DNA of 64,000 bases from Schizophyllum amplum (lineage: Eukaryota > Basidiomycota > Agaricomycetes > Agaricales > Schizophyllaceae), in contig VDMD01000057.1 in the NCBI GenBank assembly GCA_007026445.1, positions 1 to 64,000 of the forward strand. The letters are read 5' to 3'. This document shows positions 1-11,191 of the stretch, piece by piece. The notes beneath the pieces were generated by a model that did no database searches, was not told the DNA's origin, and saw only the letters and a program-made list of their open reading frames with translations. The position numbers were made by a program, and so were the translations under genes. Position 1 is the stretch's first letter. Every line of letters starts with the position of its first letter.

Positions 1-6
1 GCGGGC

Positions 7-1260
7 ATGGCAGCCGCCGGCTATGACTTTGAAGATGAAGAGGACATGGAAGAGAATGACGAGCAGACTGAAAGGTGCGCATATATGCGCTTAACCTCGA
101 GTGCCTTCTCACGTATATTTAGCGCGCTGTTGAAGGCCTATAATGCCATTATGACGCTCATTCCAGGCTTTTCCGAATATTTGTTGGCGATGCCGCGGCA
201 TAGTATAGCTGCACTCATTCACGAAGTGAGTTGTACCCGTCTTGACGTGCATCACCTTGACCACAATGCAGATGCAAGACATCTGCAACCGCGCTCGCGG
301 CGACGACACTCACCTTCTCAGAAATCTTGTCCTCGTCGCTATCCTCGACGATCCCCTCACCGACCGCCTCAATCCGCCCCTGCTCGAGAGCGACCCTAAG
401 GTTCGACGCGGCATCAACCACCCCCAGTTTGCGCGGCAGATCGTCCCTTTTGCGGTCTACGATGATCTCGTCGACGAGGCCACGCACGACGCGTAAGTCG
501 CCGCGTTTGATTAATGCAAACGCTAACAAATTATGCAGAACCATTGCAGGAATGCAGAAGGGGACTATCAAGATCAATGATGACTCCCTCAGCATGATCT
601 TTTGGGCACCAAAGGAGCGCGATCCCGACGATGAGGAGCAAGGGATGGGGAGGAACCCCCTTCTCGTACGCGTGCGTTACTGGCTACCTTCCGATTTCAC
701 CTGCATTGACTACTTTGTACAGCTGTATCGTGGCCTTTGGCTTGGCAAGACCAAGGCATATGCAGCGCCAAGCTCGGTCCCGCGAGGGTGCAACGCACAG
801 GCGCATGGCCACTTGCGCGTCACTGCGGAGAGTATTGCATACGTCGCGATGCAGGTCCGTCCCATTTGTGACCGTCATACCCCTACTGACTTTGCTATCA
901 GGCGCGTTTCGCGTGCTCTGCGGTCACGGACTGGAAGCTCGCAGACGGCGACTGGACCATGCAGGCGTTCTACAAGAACATAATCGAGGCGCTTTATCTT
1001 GACGAGGACGACCCCGACGAGTGGGCCGAGGAGACCCTTCGCTGGTGGAACACGTGCGTATTCCGCTACCCATAGGCCCTGACTGACGGCAACTCAGAGA
1101 GATTTTCGGCAAGCCCGAAGGCGCGGAGGAAGAGACGATCGCCGCCGATGAGAAGGAGGCCAGCCACGAGCTCAAAAACTGTCGCTCGAAACGCGAGGCG
1201 CGCGCAGCCAAACGGGCTGCAGCGAGGCGCGCGAAGGCGGCGCAGGCTGCCGTAGTATGA
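7..1260 (+). CDS. DUF6698-like hypothetical protein, seven exons
   Basis: Exons are 7-74, 123-225, 272-492, 539-665, 723-854, 902-1053 and 1098-1260. They join in phase to 321 codons plus TGA, and every intron is 46-58 nt with GT...AG ends. The protein starts acidic (DFEDEEDMEEND), has a central globular part (MTLIPGFSEYLL, FARQIVPFAVYDDLV), then DWKLADGDWTMQAFYKNIIE and WWNTEIFG, and ends in an Ala/Arg/Lys-rich basic tail. From memory of the family, the DWxxxDG...FY.NI...WWN pattern resembles DUF6698, a family of unknown function abundant in Agaricomycetes, often near mobile DNA. I infer nothing about its role. The ATG at 7 is only six bases from the window edge, so an upstream exon or start cannot be excluded. 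The splicing is convincing; the family name is less sure. Confidence 0.72.
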
Positions 1261-2682
1261 TTTTCCCTTGCTTTCCATGTGTTCTCTTGCTCTCTTGCTC
1301 TGTGCTATCGCTCTGTTGCTACTACGTGTGTGTACTGCTTATCGACGACTCAATTCATTGTGCTTTTCTCCACTGCTAGCTGGTCCTGAGTGAATACGAG
1401 AGCCCGAACTGCCTCACATAGAGCCCCGCCTGCCTATAGTGACGAGAAAGCCCTACCCGAGCTTATATGGGACATAAGGCGAGATAGATCGAATAATGCT
1501 TTATATGTGGCGCAGCGGCCTTGTCGCCTTTATATCGACTTGTGGGGTAGATCTCGCTTTCTCTCGGAAGTCAGTTCATTTGTATGGGCATATGATATAC
1601 GGCGAGATTATATACATTTGTGGGTGATACAGGGCATTGTCCGCTCGTATCACGCGTGAAATCCGGGGCGTTTTTTTCGCGATGTAACGAGACCGTCTAC
1701 AGCTTCGCTTAATCGCGTGGCCGAGACTGGTGGGGGCTATGTCGTGGATCAGCGACGGGCCGCGCTCATGACCGGACAATATCCGATTACTACTTACCAT
1801 TGATTCTCGACCACGCGATACGTACTTCTTCCCTATTGTTCCTTATCCTTCTCTCTCCCTTTTCCTGTCGAATACTTACGAACATCCATGGCTTCTCACG
1901 AATACTTACGATTACTCACGAACACTCACAAAGGTTCTAGCTACTTCCTCCGCACCTGACTCACGACTACCGTCCATAGCTACTTAAGGTCCGCTTCTCG
2001 CTAGACGAGGGGGACTATCTTTTTACTCTTACCTTCATCGTACCAATCTATATCCTTTCCCGGGATCCCAAGTCGTGTGCATCGGCGAAAGCCTGCATCC
2101 GCCGATTGACTGATCATTGAGTTAACTCTGCTCACTCCGTCGAGTTGAGTACGATCTAGGTGAGTTCAAGGTCTCTTCATTTCTCGTAAGTCGTAAGTAA
2201 GATAAGTAAGTCCTCGTAAGCGAGTCCTATAAGCTAAGAATCGAACGTCGTAGACGCTGGTCTACAACAGACACCGCACACACCTGGAACAGCGTCTATT
2301 CAGCAACGTTGAGAATGCTGCTGACGTCAGGTCTGCTATTCAATCAATGACCAGCGCGAGTCTGATCCTTCGAGGGAGGTAGCGGGGGAGATGAGTCGCC
2401 GGCTTGCTTCCGAGCGCGCATGAGTGCTCGTCTCTTGCTCGTCTCTCAGGCGAAGGGGAATTTCATGCGAGTCAGAGGAGGGTATATTCCTACGCTACGT
2501 ACGTCTAAAGACCGTACGGAGGTACAGACAGCATAACCATCGTCGTCAATGTCAAGGCGAGACTTCGCCGATTTCGCGGACGAAAGAGTCACGCGGAACG
2601 ACCACCTGCGGGATCACGGCGACGTGTCACCCCCGCGGATCAGGCGCCCGATCATCACTCTCCCTCATCCTCCTCCTCCACG
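1261..2682. other. Intergenic stretch without a supported gene
   Basis: No reading frame here looks protein-like. An A/T-rich patch at about 1440-1660 holds two imperfect copies of a segment beginning GGCGAGAT and running into TTTATATGTGG or TATACATTTGTGG. From 1800 to 2400 the sequence is of mixed composition with several short CTTACGA repeats. It could be decayed mobile DNA, but no terminal repeats or coding remains were found. The last hundred bases are the presumed promoter of the PBDC1 gene. Confidence 0.4.
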
Positions 2683-4872
2683 ATGGCGACCAAATTCGAC
2701 CCAGAAAACGCGCAGAACCTGGTTGAGATCGAGAAGCAGTGCGGCCGACCCCCTTCTACCCTCGCCCATGCACTAAAATGCGCGCAGATTCGCGGTAAAG
2801 GTCGTGGAGCACGCGCAGACGTACTGGCGGCTGCTCGCCCGCGTCAACCCCCGCGACCTGCGGCTCACGGCGATCGACGATGAGATATACGAGGACGTGA
2901 TGAGCTCGTTCCCCGAACTGGCTGAACCGCCGCACGACAAGTCGCCGTGCTGGACGAGGCGTGGATCAAGAGCGATGACGGCAAGAAACGCTGGAGGACT
3001 TCATGAACCGGTGCGTGCCCCCGTCCCCTCCCCTCTCCTCCTCCTTCGAACCCGCGGGGTCAGCACTGCCTGCAATCTCTCGGCCTGCACACACCATGGC
3101 TGCATTCCCGATCGCGCGTCCGGCCAAGCCCCGCATGTTTCGCTCCCCCCCTCGGCACTATACTTCACCGCCTAGTGATCGTACCCCGCTATCCAACGCA
3201 GGACCCGCCCCTCCTCGTTGAGCCGTACGCGTCTCGCCCCCTGCTCCATCTTTCATCTTCCCGTTTGCTTTCGCCATGACTATCCCTCGCCATAATCATG
3301 CTCTTCGCCGTGGCCATTCCTCGTCCATCAAAAGCCGTCACTCACACCCCTCGCAGCTACGAAAAGAAGGTCAAGGACCACAGCTTCGGCTGCCTCATCC
3401 GCACGGAGGCGAAGGGCGAGTACGGCGAACTCGGAACCATCTTCGGTGAATGTTCGCGTCGCGCCCCATGGTCTTTGTGTCGCCTCGATTCCCCTGGTGC
3501 TCGCGTACCAGTATTTCGGCAGTTCATCTTCGTACATGCGTCGTCGTCTTGTTCAAACACCCCTGCTCCCCGCCCAGTGTGTTTCTCATCCACGCGTCGT
3601 CCTTCCCATCTGCGCGTCACTCCCTCACATCCGCGCAGCACCCTTCCCATGCGTGCATCACCGCGTCTGTCACGCACCTCCCACCTCTGCTACGGCGTCA
3701 CGAGTCTGAAACGCGAACTGGCGCTTGCATATGCGTACCTCGCGGGCCGACGCTTGCGATTGCGGACTGGCTCTTGCGAACGCGGGCACGAACCGGCTGT
3801 TCATCGCGGGCACGAACTGACTATTGCGAACGCGGCACGAATACGATCGCTAACCAACAACTTTGCAGTGCCCCGCATGCAGTTCTACGCGTTCGAAGTG
3901 CGTTCTCCTTTCCCTCTCTCTGTAGCACCTCCCCCTCCCCTTCCGCATGCTCTCCCGCCTTCCCCCCTCCACTCTCTCCTCCCCCCTCCACTCTTCATCC
4001 CGCTGCTCGTCTTCCCTCCCTTCGCCGTCCCTCTTCACCCCTCTCCTCGTACTGCCCGTCCTTCCTCCCTACACCTCCCCCTCCTTCCCTTCGCCCTACT
4101 ATCTCAGTACTTTGATCATGCGCTTCGCTCACCCCCTCTCCCCATAAAACGTATATGCTCGCCCTTTCCCTCCCCTCGCTCCCTCCTCCCCTCTTCCGCA
4201 CTTCCTCGCTCCTCCTTCCGCACTTTCTCGCTCCCCTTTTCGCCTTTCCCATCTCGCCGCCGTTCACCTCTTCCTCCCTCCCCTTCGCCCCTTCTCTCGC
4301 CGCTCTCCTCGCCCTCCTTGCCTGCCTCTTCCTCCCCTTCTTATCGATCCCTCCCTTCCCCCCCTTCCTCCTCCCCCTCCCCTTCCCTCCCCTTCCGCAC
4401 TTCCTCGCTCCTCCTTTCTCGCCGCTCCCCCTCTCTCTCGCCGCTCCTCTACCTCCCCCCTCCCCCTCCCCCGTCTCTTCCCCCCCTTTCACTCCCCCCC
4501 TCCCCTTTCGCTCCCTCCCCTCCGTCCCCTCGCCCTCCATTTGCCTCCCCCCCCTTCAAACTCACCCTCGCCCTCCTCCCCTCCCTTCTCCCTCCCCCCC
4601 TCTCCTCCTTCCTCCCCCTTACAACTCACGCATGTTCGCTCCCCCTCCCCTTCGCTCCGGACTTACACCCCTCCCTTCGCTCCGGACTTACACCCCTCCC
4701 CTCCCTTCGAACTCACCCCCCCCCTTCCCAGATCGCCCGCAACCGGCTCGGGCTCAACGACCCCGCGCACGCGATCGCGAAGGAGGACCTGGCGAAGGAG
4801 GAGGCGGTGAAGGAGGAGAAGAGGAAGGAGAGGGAGAGGGAGGAGAGGAAGAAGAAGAAGGGGGGGAAGTAA
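2683..4872 (+). CDS. PBDC1: PBDC1 / Ypl225w-type eEF1A chaperone, five exons, two frame gaps
   Basis: Exons are 2683-2738, 2788-3010, 3357-3445, 3869-3897 and 4732-4872. The product begins MATKFDPENAQNLVEIEKQ, continues with FAVKVVEHAQTYWRLLARV, YEKKVKDHSFGCLIRT, KGEYGELGTIF, VPRMQFYAFE and IARNRLGLND, and ends in a Lys/Glu/Arg-rich tail. These blocks match the PBDC1 family closely. The yeast member Ypl225w is known as a dedicated chaperone for newly made eEF1A. Exon 2 is not continuous: one base is missing between HDK and VAVLDEAW, near 2941, and another between KKRW and the expected FMNR, near 2995. Adding one base at each place gives 540 nt, exactly 179 residues plus stop, so assembly error is likelier than decay. 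The last intron is 834 nt and almost pure C/T. Confidence 0.88.
3898..4731 (+). repeat. Pyrimidine-rich intron of PBDC1
   Basis: This 834-nt intron between the exons coding QFYAFE and IARNRLG is built almost wholly of C and T on the coding strand (runs such as CCCTCCCC, CTCCTTCCGCACTTCC and TTCGCTCC). Imperfect copies of CACTTCCTCGCTCCTCCTTT recur, and two copies of a unit containing CTTCGCTCCGGACTTACACC lie near 4660-4700. Typical introns in this window are about 50 nt. A purine-rich stretch continues on the same strand past the stop codon (4873-4965). Confidence 0.85.
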
Positions 4873-4965
4873 GTAGGGGGAGGGAGGGGAGGGGGGAAGT
4901 AGGTGGGAAGGGGAGGGGAGGGGGGCAAGTAGGTGGGAAGGGGGCGGGGAAGGGGGGGAAGTAGA

Positions 4966-5677
4966 TGCATGTTTACCATGCAGCAGTGTATGTTTGGCGT
5001 GCGGTGCGTGTATGTTTACCACATGCAATGAACGTATCATGGGCCGTCGATGAGGGAGAGGGAGGAGGTGAAGGGCTAGAGGGAGAACTTGGGTGCGTGC
5101 GATATGCATAATATGATGCCGGATGCGTCGTCGGCGAGAGGACGAAACGCGCCGTGCCGTAGATGACGAAACACGCCGTGCCGTAGATGACAAAACGCGC
5201 CGTGCCGTGGATGTTGTATAGAGCGGGCGCTCGAAGCGACGCCCACGATTCACCGACGTGACAGAGATATGCACCAAGACAGACGCTGAGCGCTCACTGG
5301 CACCATTGGCCGGGGCCGTACCGAGAAATCCCTTCGATGACACCCGCCGCCGCATTACCGTCTTGTGTAACGCGACCCGCAGATCCGGGGATGGGTCGAG
5401 ACACTGGGGGGTTAGGAGAGCAGTCACTGAGAGTTCAGACGAAGGTATAAACGGCGAGACTCAACACGGAGGGAAGCAGAGGACACGCTCCGAGAGGTTA
5501 ATTTCTTCGAAAGACGACTCAGGTTGCAATCAGTGTACCATCTCAGTACTTTTCATAGTCAAACAATCGATTAGCCGCGCGCTATTAACTTAAATATCGC
5601 GAAGTTATTGTCGCCCTCGCTGGATGCGTCCCACGACTCTGGAATGCGAAATGATCATAAGCATTGCGTGCTGCAAT
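4966..5677. other. Intergenic stretch with a 24-bp tandem repeat
   Basis: No gene is supported here. Three copies of a 24-bp unit containing CGCCGTGCCGTAGATGA lie at 5141-5212 with one to three differences each. The remainder is unremarkable. Confidence 0.5.
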
Positions 5678-6435
5678 TCAATGATGCAATTCACCAAGGT
5701 ATCCATGCGTCAGGATCCGGAAGCCCGGCCCAGAGGGCCTCCCTTCAGGACGAAATACAAACTCGCGCACTCTTGACCAGCCATTCTCCAAGAAGTATAC
5801 GCGTACGGTGATACTAGGGTCTAGTTGTGATTCATCCTCGACCGTTGATCGCTGCGGAATTACGCTGAACTCGAAATGAAGGTGTTCAGAACCCGCGGTT
5901 ACTCGCCCGGAGCGGCTGTCCCGGATGAGCTCTGCGAAGTTGTTTTCCACGCTCTCTTGCACGAGGGTGCGGAAGAACACCACATCTCGAGGGCTCAGAA
6001 GGCCTGTAAAAGCGTGTGAGTGGAGTAAGACCGGCGTGAGAGCAGGACTGGGGGCGTACCATCGCCTTCGTCACGGCCCGGACATTCGCTACGGTGCCCG
6101 CCATCGCGCCAATGATATGTCTGACAGGACTTGGAGCAGTAGAGAGCTTCCGCGCATGCGCACGCACGGACGCGTCCGTCGGCGGCACGACTAGGACACT
6201 GATATACATATATTACGTCAGCCTGCTAGTTTGCACTCATGCCCAGCAGCGTAAAGACGCACCGCAACGTTGCAGCATTTCGCTACGTTCCTGAAATGCG
6301 CATCGGCAGTGATTTTCGTCGTGTACCGTGATGCTGCGAGTGAGGCGATGTAATGGAGCTGCGCTGGAAGATGTCCAATGTCCAATGATGTGCATGCATC
6401 GTAAAGTGCCTGAATTGCTTCGCGGTTGAGAAGAG

Positions 6436-6438
6436 AAT
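6436..6438. other. Target-site duplication, left copy (AAT)
   Basis: AAT directly precedes the left inverted terminus of the Harbinger element. The same three bases follow the right terminus at 11192-11194. Three-base duplications are the norm for the PIF/Harbinger superfamily. Confidence 0.85.
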
Positions 6439-6450
6439 AGGGTCGTTCAA
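6439..6450 (+). repeat. Left terminal inverted repeat of the Harbinger element
   Basis: The sequence AGGGTCGTTCAA is identical to the reverse complement of 11180-11191 and lies at the outer edge of the element beside the AAT duplication. Just inside, from about 6475 to 6552, a hairpin pairs GTCTGCACGCGGAG with CTCCGCGCAGAC. Confidence 0.9.
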
Positions 6451-6788
6451 ACCTGGCGTGTGCGTATATTCGGAGTCTGCACGCGGAGGTTTTTTGGCCC
6501 TGAAAATAGCCTCTTCTCGAAAAAATTGTAATTCGTGCGTCTCCGCGCAGACAGGTTTGAAGGAGGGGTTGGTGAAAAGCCCCTGCGTGTGGACACACGC
6601 ACAGGCGTTCCCCAGCCAAATGGCACAATACGTAAACTAGGGTGCATGCACACAAAAAGGCGTTTGCGAATGCGCGCGCACAGGAAAAGAGTATTGCGTG
6701 AGAAGATTTCGGCCTCTGCCGAAAGTGTATCAGTCACCGACGACCGTTCACATCCGTTTCGAGACTCAACACAGAGCTGCCCCCCGTG

Positions 6789-8415
6789 ATGCCTGCAACA
6801 GGGAAGCGCCAGCAGATTCTCGATGATCTTACGCTGTATGCGAGCCATAAGCGCCGCAGAGAAGTCAAGCAGCGCGTACAGGATCTACTTGACGATTTAC
6901 CCTCTTCCGACTTCGACGAACTCTTCTCCGACCCGATCTCAGAAGTGTCTGGGGTATCCGGTGCATCTAGCGTCTCTGGGGTGTCAGAAGGGAGCCATAG
7001 TGATGGATCTGACGAGGACGACTTCGATATGCTTCATCTGTTCCTCGATCTCGACATCGAAGATATCATCGAGCTGCTCTCCGGAAGCTGGATGAAGGAC
7101 CTGGCAACACTTGTGGACAAGATCCAGACTACTAGGGTACTCGATCCCGGAGAGCCCATTCCCAAGCTGTCCCAGCTTCCGCTCCTGGAGCAGTTCAAGA
7201 CGATGAGCCCGGAACGATTCCGCAAGAAGATGCGTGTCGAGCCCGAGATCTTCGACCATATCGTATCCCTCATCCAGGACCACCCTGTATTCCACAACAA
7301 CTCCAACTGTCCACAAATCCCAGTCCCAGCCCAGCTAGCGATCTTTCTGAACCGCGCCGGCCATAGCGGCAACCTCGCATCCCCCGCAGATATTGCACAG
7401 TGGGCAGGCGTCTCGGAGGGCACGGTGGATAATGCAACAAAGCGTTGTCTCATAGCGCTTGTCTCTCTCCATGATCAAGCCATCCATATGCCAACGGAGG
7501 AGGACAAGGAGGCAGCAAAGGCCTACGTCGAACTGGAGACATGTCCGGAGTGGAGAGATGGATTTCTTCTCGCTGATGGTACCAAAATACCAGTATTCAG
7601 CAAGCCGGGATTTCATGGCGAGGCCTGGTTTGATAAGAACAAGGATTACTCGCTTGATGCCCAGGTATGTGTCTTGGTTTGGGTGTTAACTTATTTGCTG
7701 ACTCCCGTGTTGTACAGATCATCTCTCTGCCACATAATCTGCTCATCGTGGATTATTCACTTGGTCATACTGGAAGTGTTCATGATTCATGGGCCTTCCG
7801 TAGCACCCGCACATACAAGGAGCACGAGCTGATCTTCGCACCTGGTGAATGGCTCTGGGCAGATTCTGCGTATCCTCCCACGACGTACACCGTTGCACCA
7901 TACAAGAAGCCTATCAACCGGGATCTGACCGCAGATCAGCGCACCTTCAACTACTGGATATCAAAGGTGAGTGAAAAAGTCTGGTTCAGTTGGGCAGCAT
8001 TTCTAATTTTTTGCAGATCCGCATCCGTGTTGAGCATACGATGGGCATGCTCAAGGGTCGATGGCAGTCGTTGCGCGAGCTTCGCATCCAGATGAAGGAC
8101 AAGAAGCGGCATCTCTTGGCTGTTCTCTGGATCCGTGTTTGCATTATCCTGCACAACATCATCTTGCGCAAGGAAGGAGATAACTTCGATGCTGAGTGGC
8201 GAGAGGAGCTCTGTACACTTGCAGGTGATGACCGTCATACTCAGGAAGCAGAGGAGGAGCTGTTCGCAGTCTCAGAGTCCTCAGGAGAGGAGGAGGGTAA
8301 TGCGGCAGAGGTACGCCGAGCCGAACGCCAGACGCGTACCACAGGGGAGACATTTCGCCGTAGACTGATGGATGTCCTGTTTGATAGTCCGCACACAACA
8401 GCACGTAGGCGCTGA
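6789..8415 (+). CDS. Harbinger DDE transposase (DDE_Tnp_4 type)
   Basis: Three exons, 6789-7664, 7718-7966 and 8017-8415, give 507 residues. The N-terminal ~90 residues are acidic and serine-rich. A helix-turn-helix-like stretch follows (PVPAQLAIFLNRAGHSGN, DIAQWAGVSEGTVDNATKR). The catalytic core has LADGTKIP near residue 263 with the first acidic residue, VDYSLGHTGSVHDS with the second, and RVEHTMGMLKGRW with the glutamate, matching the DDE_Tnp_4 fold. WLWADSAYPP and the C-terminal ILHNIILR block are also typical. The first intron lies just after the first catalytic block. The GTG one codon upstream is ignored; ATG at 6789 is the first start in frame. The acidic tail (SESSGEEEG) is unremarkable. 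All three catalytic blocks are present, so the enzyme may be active. Confidence 0.93.
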
Positions 8416-8954
8416 TTCAATACAAGTATAGTACACACACAGAAAGATGGTCGTGATTTATGCTGAGGCAAATGGCGGAGCACTCACTCTTACGTTTTTT
8501 GTGAGTGTGAATCGCATTTTCCGAGGGAAATTACAGCAAAGGAGTAAAGCACTGTGTAAAACAAAGACAAAACAAGCAGTCCCTTGGCTTATTTCATCAG
8601 CCATCTGGCAGAATACGCAGTGCAGCGGATGGTCCAAAACGGGTAAGTCATCTGCTCATTCTGTGAGAACGAGCGAAGTAGAGCCAAAACTGAAAAAACT
8701 GGTGATAGAGATGATGTATAAGAGTAAGTGTAGAGAATATGAAGCTCAGGGAGTGAGGTGGAAGAGGAGTAAAACCTCAGGTGTACCAGCGAGAACTATG
8801 TTCGCACACATGGATTGGCTTGAGTTTGCACCTGACATGAGCCACTATATGGAGCTAGCACCTGGATATGAACATAAAGCAACAGATATTAAACATGTAT
8901 ACTATAGGAGATAGGTAGGAACAAGTATTAGACAAGGGAGTGCCAAACAGTAAC
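8416..8954. other. Spacer between the two convergent Harbinger genes
   Basis: This 540-bp A/T-richer stretch lies between the stop codons of the transposase and its partner gene. One 155-codon open frame (8447-8914, plus) has no recognisable motif and is probably chance. The stretch should hold both 3' ends and polyadenylation sites; none was identified. Confidence 0.5.
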
Positions 8955-10961
8955 TCAATTTACGCCATCAACCCGGTCGCGAGCGAAGTCAAGGTCATGA
9001 AAATCACCATCACCAGGTCCGTTAGCAAATTCGAAGCCAACGGCACCCTCCATCCCTGCCTCATCCCACCTATCCGCACCTGCACCTTCAAACATCCCCG
9101 CACCTGCACCTGCACCAACATCGACACCACCGACCAGCCCCACCCCCGCTTGGAAACCCCAGCCGCCATCCAGAACACCTCCTCCCATCCCCATGCCTGC
9201 CCCCCATCCACCACCATTACCGCCACCACCCCCATCACCCATCATTCCACCAACCCACCCCACGGCCCCGGCCCCACCCCCACCCATTCCCCCATTCACG
9301 CCCACGCCCATGCCCCCATTCACGCCCAAACCCATACCCCCATTCGCGCCCACACCCATACCCATGCCTGCACCCACGCCCACACCCCCGCCGCCACCCG
9401 CACCCATACCTCCACCCATCCCCCCACCCATCATCCCCCCACCCATCCCTCCTCCCCAAAGCCCACCCATCATGCCAGGCATGCCACCCATCGCAGCAGC
9501 AAAGGGCATACCATACATGCCCGCAGGCGGGGCCTGCTGCATCTGCACCTGAAGGCGGAGCATCTCCCGCTCATGCGCCCGCTGCTTCTCATCCGCCTCC
9601 GCCTTCGCACGAGCCTCCTTCAGCTTCAACTCCGCTAAACGACGCTCGTGCTTCTGCGTGCCCAGCCGCTCAAGGGTCGCGTTGCTGCGAAGGGAATCAT
9701 CCTCGAACGCATCAAGGTGACCCCTCTTCGTACCGCGCTTCGCAGCAGAGGATGGCGGGATAGGGGCAGATGCAGAAGGCGTTGCAGCTGTGGCCGTAGC
9801 AGATGTAGATGTACGCGCAACTGAAGGACGAGTGGGGGTCGGAGCGCTGGCGGTGGTGGGAGCGCTGGCTGGCGTGCCTAATACGATAGTGTTCGCACTG
9901 ACGGAGGCGCGCAAGGGAGGGCGGGGACGAGGCACAGGTTCCGTAGCGAGGGGGGTTGCCAAGTCAGCAGTTAAGTCGATGGTTTCTGCCTCATCCGCCG
10001 GGGTGCTGAAGAGAGCAGGTGCCGGTGCAACCTCAGCAACCCCGTCCACAGACACGGCCTTCGAAGTATCAAAAGCAGACTGCAAAACATTGTTTGAGTG
10101 AGTACGATGATATAGTGAGCAATGCAACGTACAGGATCAAGGGGGTTGGCTGGAAAATCCTCGTCTGGCTCACCCTCAGCGTCAGCATCAGGGTCTGCTG
10201 GCTGGGATGCAAGACGGGCGCCACCGTAATAACCTGTCGCTTCGACGGCAGCTTTCGTATGGTTTTGGGCTTGGTCGGACGTTGTGGTGTAGGGGTTGAA
10301 ATTCGGGAGGGTCACCCACCAGCCGTGGAGCTGGCGCCAGAAAGGGAAGTCGCGCTCGTGCTTCTCTAGATAGAGATGGGTATACAGCAAAAGGTGACTA
10401 CACGCGACGTACGTATTTTGTTCTCCAAAATGGGATCCTTCAAGACATCCTCCACGCTCAACCCCGCTCCCGTGCGACCAAGATCGTCGTTAACCTCACG
10501 ATACTGCTTGCGCAAGCTATGGATAGTCAGCATCAAGTCATTGGAACGAGTCAGCAAACGCACCGTCCGCTAATGAGCTGCTGCATTGATGTCGCAAACT
10601 TGCGAAGATGGAGCAGTGACGCTGCACGGTACTTCGGGTCCGAGTCTGCGCCGAGGACGACCTTGGCACAGTCATCGTAGAAGCGGATCTTGGACGTCTT
10701 CGCCGTGCTGATCTGGGACCGTCCCTGCTTCTTCGCGTTGTCGACCGAGTCGGAGAAGAGCTGGTGGCGGATGTTGGGCCGCTCGTCAAAGTAGTCGAGT
10801 ACGGCCTGGATACGGGTGTCCGTCCAATCGACGCGAATGGCAGCCGGCTCGCTCCACGCGCCGGCCTGCTCCACTAGTTGCGCGCGCTGCGCGTCGTCGG
10901 TGATGGCCTGTTGTTGTTTCGGGCGACCACGTCCCCGGCGCTGAGGGGGGGCAGCAGACAT
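8955..10961 (-). CDS. Harbinger accessory Myb/SANT-like DNA-binding protein
   Basis: Exons on the minus strand are 10961-10564, 10516-10413, 10365-10133 and 10079-8955, joining in phase to 619 residues. The start has a basic AT-hook-like motif (RRGRGRPK). A Myb/SANT or trihelix-like domain follows at about residues 35-125 (VDWTDTRIQAVLDYF, KIRFYDDCAKVVLGA), then RLRKQYREVNDDLGR and FPFWRQLHGWW. The middle is Ala/Pro/Thr-rich with a basic patch (AAKRGTKRG). Next come a helical segment of charged residues, a long Gly/Met tract (repeated GGGMGGGM-like units) and an acidic end. Harbinger elements carry such a protein beside the transposase, where it helps nuclear import and end recognition. The Gly/Met tract is encoded by a C-rich tandem repeat at 9190-9480 and is unusual for the family. 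No frame breaks are seen. Confidence 0.82.
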
Positions 10962-11179
10962 AAGAGAATAAAAGAATGTAAGACTAGCGAGGGTGTAGTG
11001 TGTATTACTGGTGGTTGCCGCGCCTATGCGACGGAAGAGAACGGAGACAAGACCTTGGAGGGACGCGACGCGGCGGGATGTCGACGACGGCATCTGCCGA
11101 GGATTAGTCATCACGGATTTTTTATTTTCATCTGCGTGTGCAGAGATTAAATAAAAGCTCTCTGCGCGCGCCGAGAGCC

Positions 11180-11191
11180 TTGAACGACCCT
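11180..11191 (-). repeat. Right terminal inverted repeat of the Harbinger element
   Basis: TTGAACGACCCT is the exact reverse complement of the left terminus. The AAT target duplication follows at 11192-11194. Read on the minus strand, the terminus adds the codon TAG right after KD of the interrupted MYND gene. Confidence 0.9.

Larger units (their letters stand above)
6439..11191. mobile_element. Complete PIF/Harbinger DNA transposon with two convergent genes
   Basis: The element is 4,753 bp. Its ends are the perfect 12-bp inverted repeat AGGGTCGTTCAA (6439-6450) and TTGAACGACCCT (11180-11191), flanked by AAT on both sides. Inward of the repeat both ends carry looser similar tracts (GGCGTGTGCG versus GGCGCGCGCAG, and TCTGCACGCG versus TCTGCACACG), as expected for subterminal binding sites. 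It holds a DDE transposase (6789-8415, plus) and a Myb-like partner gene (10961-8955, minus), which is the usual two-gene plan of Harbinger elements. Both frames are intact, so the copy may be autonomous. It sits inside the coding exon of a MYND gene on the minus strand, whose frame is restored when the element is removed. Confidence 0.93.

Noticed and set aside
3995..4540. Minus-strand frame rich in Gly/Arg/Glu (181 codons)
   Set aside because: It is the purine strand of the PBDC1 intron. Composition alone keeps it open.
3298..4872. 524-codon Pro/Ser-rich open frame on the plus strand
   Set aside because: It is the read-through of two PBDC1 introns, the second almost pure pyrimidine. Only parts of it (YEKKVKDHSF..., IARNRLG...) are real exons.
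5678..6209. Independent small minus-strand gene at 5.7-6.2 kb
   Set aside because: The frames make sense only as the MYND finger and C-terminal exons of the gene whose 5' half lies beyond the Harbinger element.
9193..9552. Pro-rich plus-strand frame (119 codons)
   Set aside because: It is the opposite strand of the Gly/Met tract in the Harbinger partner gene.
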